From Acanthacorydalis orientalis (taxonomy: Eukaryota; Arthropoda; Insecta; Megaloptera; Corydalidae), in NCBI GenBank assembly GCA_034766995.1, contig CM068317.1, positions 13,862,755-13,926,754 on the forward strand: 64,000 nt of DNA. The letters are read 5' to 3'. The translations under genes were made by a program, and so were the position numbers. Of the stretch, positions 58,563-64,000 are shown one piece after another (positions within the stretch are counted from its first letter, which is position 1; each line of letters starts with the position of its first letter). A model generated the notes under the pieces. That model was not told where the DNA came from, searched no databases, and was given only the letters and a program-made list of their open reading frames with translations.

Positions 58563-60136
58563 TAGGTTGGTAGGAAAAATTTTCGTACTAACTACTTAAC
58601 TATTTCAAGTTTACAAGAAGAGGTAATAACTAATACCGCTGATATCAATTTTACATTTTTCAATAAAAATATTTTTGCCGGTTTTTAGATCATCTTAATA
58701 ACTATTCAGCTACTTCGGATTTGGCAGAGGAGGTAATAATTAATAGGTTGATATTGAGTTTATATTAATTCAATAAAAATATTTTACAGATATCAAATCA
58801 TCATAATAATTACTTAACTACTCCGAATTTACATAAGAGGTAATAATTAATACAGCTTGTTAGCTGTATTAATTATTACCTCTGAATTGATGTAAACTTG
58901 ATATTTCAAGTTTACATCAATTCAATGAAAATGTTTTCACATGTATTACACCATCGTAATAACTACGAGGTCAGACAATTAAGTAATGCGACCGATTTTT
59001 TTTCTCGGCCTGTGGTAACACTGCGAACCTGTAACTCCGCCACCGTAATAGCAGATCCCTACTCTCTCGATTGAGACCTTGACCACCCTCGTACGATAAT
59101 TTCTTCGCCAGCTGTTTAGTGTTTTGTAAAAAACGCGCGAGTAGTGCATGTCACGAAAATGGAACAGAGAAATTTAGAGCAACGAGGTTGAAAGTGATCC
59201 TACTCTTCTCGATCGAGTTATTACTGGTGATGAAAGTTGGTTCTTTCAATATGACCCCGAAACTAAACGACAAAGCCAACAGTGGCTGTCCCCTGGAGCA
59301 CCAATGCCAAAGAAGGCGAGAATGAGCAAGTCCAAAGTGAAAACCATGTTGATTTGCTTCTTCGACAGCAAAGGGGTGGTTCACAAAGAGTTCCTACCAC
59401 CCGGACAAACCGTAAATCAAGTATTCTACCGCAATATGCTCGAAAAATTACGAAAAAGAGTGCTCAGAGTGCGTCCAGAGATCGCGAAGACTTGGGTTCT
59501 GCATCACGACAATGCTCCCTGTCACAGTGCGTTCAGTGTCTCTCAGTTTTTGGCGTCTAAAGGCATCGCAACGTTACCACAACCGCCCTATTCACCGGAC
59601 ATGTCACCCTGCGACTTTTTCCTATTCCCCCATATGAAAAAATTCGTCAAAGGTCGACATTTTGACTCCGTTGAAGATATCTAAGAATCTGTGACGAGGG
59701 TACTCGGAGAGGTCCCACAAGAAGTGTTCCAGAATTGTTACGAAAACTGGAAAACTCGCTGGAATAAGTGTATAGATGCGGGAGGGGACTACTTTGAAGG
59801 GGATCGCAGCGATGTACCTTAATTTTTAAATATACTCGATTTTTGAATTTTGTCGCATTACTTAATTGTCTGACCTCGTATTCAACTACTTAGAATTTTC
59901 TAGAGGAGGTAATAATTAATACGGCTGGTATCAATTTTACATTAATACAATAAAAATATTTTTACAGGATTCATATCACCATAATAACTATTCAGGTACT
60001 TCGAATTTGCCAGAAGAGGTCATAATGGGTCTAATATCAAGATTATATTAATTTAATAAAAATATTTTTACAAGTATTAGACCATCATAATAACTACTCA
60101 GTTACTTCGAATTTGCCAGAGGAGGTAATAATTATT
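58563..60136. repeat. Tandem array of about 105-145-bp units, split by a mariner
   Basis: About six imperfect units share AATAACTACTTAACTACTTC, then a GAGGTAATAATTAATAC segment and CAATAAAAATATTTTTACAG. Unit starts are near 58584, 58691, 58801, 58945/59881, 59990 and 60085. A mariner (58966-59878) interrupts one unit. One unit carries twin perfect hairpins (58836-58923). Confidence 0.85.
58966..59878 (+). mobile_element. Mariner element, copy 2, with a different internal deletion (913 bp)
   Basis: The same termini as 20879-21805 (CGAGGTCAGACAATTAAGTA), with TA flanks. It starts MEQRNLEQR at 59158, then a deletion removes the rest of the helix-turn-helix domain and shifts the frame. It resumes just before VITGDESWFFQYDPETK (first Asp, absent from copy 1) and continues through [11 protein letters not shown] and [13 protein letters not shown]. 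One nonsense codon (CAA to TAA) lies near 59682; otherwise it is open to DYFEGDRSDVP. Non-autonomous. Confidence 0.93.
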
Positions 60137-60706
60137 AGATTGGTAGGACAGTAATTGATGTTTTTGTTTTCTGAATTCTAACCTTAATTTTTTTCAATGA
60201 AAGTATCATTTCATCGTGTTCATGTTCCTGTCATTTTAAAGTGCATTTTTCGGTCTGTATTTTGGTAATATAGATTTTGGTTTTATTATTAATTTTGCTT
60301 TAAATTAGGCTATTGAATTAAAGATGGAAAAGAAATAAATAAGAGTATTTTTTTGTATGAGTTCAAAACGGGTGGTAAAGCAATATAAATTGCTCATGAA
60401 CTAAACGATGCTTTTGGTGTGGGTACTGTTAAAGAACCTACGGTGCAACGACAGTTCCAAAAATTTCATGCTGGCTACGAGATCCTTGAAGATGAAGAAA
60501 GTTGCGGGTGTTCTTCTTCATTTCATAACGACCAACTGATACGTTAGTTGAATCAGAACCATGCACAACAATTAGGAACTTACACAAAAGTTAACCGTTA
60601 AGTCATTCAACAGTTCTGGACCGCTTTAAACAGCTAACAAAATCAAGAAAAAGAAAAATGTATTTGAATTTGAAGTTCATAAACCACAATTCTTTTTCTA
60701 CCAACG
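60137..60706 (+). mobile_element. Deletion-derivative mariner (family D), copy 2
   Basis: Starts GATTGGTAGGACAGTAATTG and ends TTCTTTTTCTACCAACGTAA. Decayed N-terminal transposase (FLYEFKTGGKA, later LFHAGYEILEDEES) joins directly to the 3' terminal region at the same point as 30116-30626. It directly follows the tandem array. Confidence 0.85.
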
Positions 60707-61218
60707 TAATATGTTTCAAACCACTTTGAAAGACTTTTTATGAATGTTTTTTGTTAAAATCAGTTCCTCTTAAGAAATGCTTAGATCTAAGAACACAAAA
60801 AATGAATGTTTCATCAAATGATCACAATGACTCATGAATACATCATTATGGTTTACTTTTGTGTTAAAAAAATTATCATTTGGGTGTCAAAAATTACTTT
60901 GTTTATAAATAATTTATTTACAGGATTACAAGTTTAGTTTTTCATGGTGAAATTTTCTCCCCAACATATTGGAATGTCATTGTAGAATTATTGGTTGATC
61001 ATTTGTCCATCTGGAAAATTTTCATAGTGTACGATGCCTTCAGTGTTGAAATACAATTATTCTCGTTTTTTTTCTATCGGTGTACTAAGCTGAAAATAAT
61101 TTGTTTATTCTTCAAAATAAATTATAAATATAGGGTGATTCAATTTAGGCTTCCACATGGAAGTATTGAAAGAGGTTACAGGATTCAAGGAAAGTCATGT
61201 TATTTTTTATTTAGTACT

Positions 61219-61640
61219 AGGTTGTTAGAAAAATAATTGCGGTTTATGACCTTCAAATTCATATGCACTTTTTAATTTAAGTAGTTTTAAGTGGTCCAGA
61301 ACTGTTGGATGACTAACGCTTAACTTTTGTACAAGCTCTTTCAGTTGATCGTTATGAAATAAAAAAAATCGCATCTTCATCTTCAAAATTCTCTTATCTA
61401 GCACAAAATTTTTGAAGCCACCATTACACCGTACATTCCTTAACAGTAACGACACCAAAAGCATCGTTTAGTTTGCGAGCAGTTTCTGTTGCTTTACTGC
61501 CCGTTTTGAACTCATACAAAAAATTGCTCTTATTTATTTCTTTTCCATCTATAATTCAATAACCCAATACAAGTCAATTGTAATGGAGTTCTTTGATATA
61601 TTTTCATCGTTTGGTATTTTTCACACGAACACGTGGAACG
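61219..61640 (-). mobile_element. Deletion-derivative mariner (family D), copy 3
   Basis: Minus strand. Its 3' terminus AGGTTGTTAGAAAAATAATT is at 61219. The N-terminal block (SNFLYEFKTGSKATETARKL region, then the HPTVLDHLKLLKL end) is joined to the 3' end as in the other two copies. The 5' terminus is unclear, so the right limit is approximate. Confidence 0.78.
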
Positions 61641-63550
61641 TCGAGATCTTAACAGACAGGAAATATTTGGAATATTTGTTCTATTTTTAAAAATAACAAT
61701 GTTTCATTCACCTATACATGTTATCTGGTCAAAATTTGCGGTCAATTTTGCGGTTGCATTCCTTATCTTTCTGGTATTGTTATTGATGTCCATATCAATA
61801 AATGATTTATTGTTTTTCGGTACATTGTAAGAAAACTATTTTTATGAAAATCGTATATAAAGAACATCAAATTGATCGATCGAATCACATGTTATTATTT
61901 TGTACTGAAGGTCTATTCTCTTGAAATTTTTGTTTCACTCTTCATATACGATTTTTATGGAAACTTGTAGTTTTTGAACTTTCCTTAGATATTTTATATT
62001 ATTTTTTATTTTTTGCATAGAAAATGAAAATTTTAAATCTTATATATTTTTGCAAATGATTTTTTTTTATCCCACAAATCACAAACATTTTTTCTAGTCA
62101 AAAATCTTCAATAAATCCTTATTTACAGTTTTGATTATTACCAATATATATTTCCATGACGATAATTTTATTTAATTCAAAGCATTAAGGTAAATGAAAT
62201 ATTTTAGAACATATTAAAACAGATATTTTTACTTTGCTACTTTAAAGATAACGTTAATATCGCCTTCAAAGTGCGCATAAGTAACAATCAAAAAAATAAA
62301 TAATTATTTATTAAATATTTTTGAAAATCATTTTGTAATTTTTGATGACAAAAAAGGAATTAGTTTGGGAAAATTAATTTATCTAGAGTGTTAGAACTGT
62401 ATTGTGACTGTGTTTTATATATTTCATGTTATAATAATATAATATTGTTGAATATTAAAACCTATGTCTAAATATATACAAGTTGAGCGATTATTATTTC
62501 GACTGAAAAATGTCTCCTATTAAACTGAAGATCATTAAATTTAAATATGCACTAAATTGAACATTCTTTAAAACCTCGAATTGGTCATACTAAAGAGATA
62601 AAATAAAATTCTATTCCACTTATTCCACCGTTTGATTGAACTTTGTGTTCATTGCGAAAAGCAGTGATGAGAATATATTTAAAGTTCCACAAATTCTAGT
62701 AAGTGTGTTTTATTTTATGAAAAATTAAGTATTTCTTAAATCGAAAGTAATTCTGTAAGAATAAATTTTGACTGAAAACAAAAAATAAACATTTTATTGA
62801 ATATTGTCACGATTCATGTTGATTATACAGAAAAATATTAATATGTTCTGTTATAAAACGAAAAAAATTCTTAAACAGATATTAACCCTTTGGGTATCGA
62901 TTTATTTGAAAAAAAATTGCATATCGAACAATTTAATTTTTTCGTGCGTGAAGTAATTTGTAAAAGCAGTAGATTTTATGTAAGAATTCATTTATTTCTA
63001 AAGAATCAGTGATATACATAGCATAGAGATGAATTCAGATAATTAGAATTGCAAAACAAAAATAAATAAATTAAAAAAAATACAAAATGAAAACAAATAA
63101 ATTCAAGGTATAACAAAAAGCAAATTCTAATAATTTTGAAGAGTGTGATATTTTTGAAAGCAAGTAGGTAAATACAGTGGCACTTGGCATTGTTTACACT
63201 ACAAGATAGTCTCTTTCCTAATATTATGCTTATAACAAACATGTCATCTTTTTATAGGGTGTTGCTTGGACCTGACGGAATACTCTCAGGAAAATGTGCC
63301 CAATTTTTCGCCTGCAAACGAAGTGATGTATCGGTATTTGAAAGATGCCTACAAAAATTATAATTTGGCAATGACACTTACTTCAATAATTCTTCAGTAA
63401 TAGCTAAACGAAAAGAAACAATGCCTGTTTTGGTTGTGCAGTTAATTTTAGAATATAAAACATGTGCATTATATAAGGCCATGTCTATTAGATAAAAAAA
63501 ACATTTTTTTATATCCCTTAATACATTTTCTCATAACAGACAAGCACGCT
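61641..63550. other. Gene-free AT-rich DNA
   Basis: No supportable gene. 63257-63350 has a short open, cysteine-bearing frame (GPDGILSGKCAQFFACKRSD) preceded by a TTTTTATAG that could be a splice acceptor, but nothing confirms it as an exon. TTAACCCTTTGGGTATCG at 62884 looks like one end of a TTAA-type element without a visible partner. Confidence 0.4.
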
Positions 63551-63555
63551 AGCAT

Positions 63556-64000
63556 TTAAGGGGACCCGGTGGTCTAGCGGCCTAAAATTTAAGCTATTTT
63601 AAAAATTTTTTTTCTATATGAGGGTAATGAATAATGCTTTCAAATTTTTTTACACTTATTTTATTACTAATAAACTACACAAAAATGAAAATAAAGACAA
63701 AAAAAAATTTTTTTTTAAATTAGAAAAATGATGCTGAAGTCTCCCTCTCTAAAAAAATGGAATTGCGTGGTGAATGATGATTTATCTCTCCCTCTGATCT
63801 GAAATAAAACAATTGACGAATTTTTAATTAGTATAAGTATAGCTATCGCAGGAAGTAGAATAAAAAAAAAAAATTTGACAAAATGGCGCGTAGTCAAAAG
63901 TACAAGTTTGAAAACGACCAGTATTTTTGAATGTTTTGTTAATAAAAAAAATATAAATATTTTACGGAAACTATTAGTTTTACTTCCAGCGAGAGCTAGA
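63556..64000. mobile_element. Left end of a TTAA-type repeat with tRNA-like box, running out of the window
   Basis: TTAAGGGGACCCGGTGGTCTA begins at 63556. The segment GGTGGTCTAGCGG resembles the 5' part (A box) of tRNA-Glu. The TTAA start and GC-rich tip suggest a TTAA MITE or a tRNA-related SINE. The partner end is not in the window. Confidence 0.4.

Overview
This is a eukaryotic, very AT-rich window. It has spliced genes with GT-AG introns, long (TA)n microsatellites and a dense load of mariner, Tc1, hAT, TTAA-type, Helentron and LTR relics. The encoded proteins (Merlin, PEX12 and two insect-type prophenoloxidases) point to an insect. Their sequence and the AT bias suggest Hymenoptera, but that is my inference and I cannot name a species. 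No rRNA gene, convincing tRNA gene or CRISPR array is visible.

Layout. 1-2612 is gene-free. 2613-6757 (minus) is a complete 10-exon Merlin (NF2) gene of 620 aa. 6758-9648 is intergenic, with (TA)n tracts and a broken RTE-like retrotransposon. 9649-13206 (plus) is a complete 7-exon peroxin-12 gene (332 aa). 13708-32915 (minus) is prophenoloxidase copy 1: 10 coding exons, 683 aa, with introns packed with transposons, many nested. 32916-41510 is intergenic. It holds mariner, Helentron and Tc1 relics, an orphan exon candidate, and a compositionally foreign GC-rich island (about 37.6-39.2 kb) built round a 0.3 kb-arm palindrome with lysine-rich, virus-like reading frames. 41511-53361 (minus), with a 5' untranslated exon and TATA box near 55.0 kb, is prophenoloxidase copy 2 (10 coding exons, 686 aa). 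55.3-64 kb has no host gene I can support. It contains a near full-length mariner, a foldback element, a tandem array split by a mariner, and several deletion-derivative mariners.

The two prophenoloxidases are in tandem on one strand, and all nine coding introns sit at equivalent positions and phases. They therefore arose by duplication of a whole gene. Both keep the activation site, all six copper ligands that I can see, and the GCGWP motif, so both look functional. They would serve melanisation and wound or immune responses. Merlin (Hippo-pathway scaffold) and PEX12 (peroxisomal import ubiquitin ligase) are housekeeping neighbours with no evident functional link to them.

The most unusual parts are the GC-rich palindromic island, the paired mariner copies with different internal deletions, the three copies of one identically deleted mariner, and two terminal-inverted-repeat elements that I cannot assign to a superfamily.
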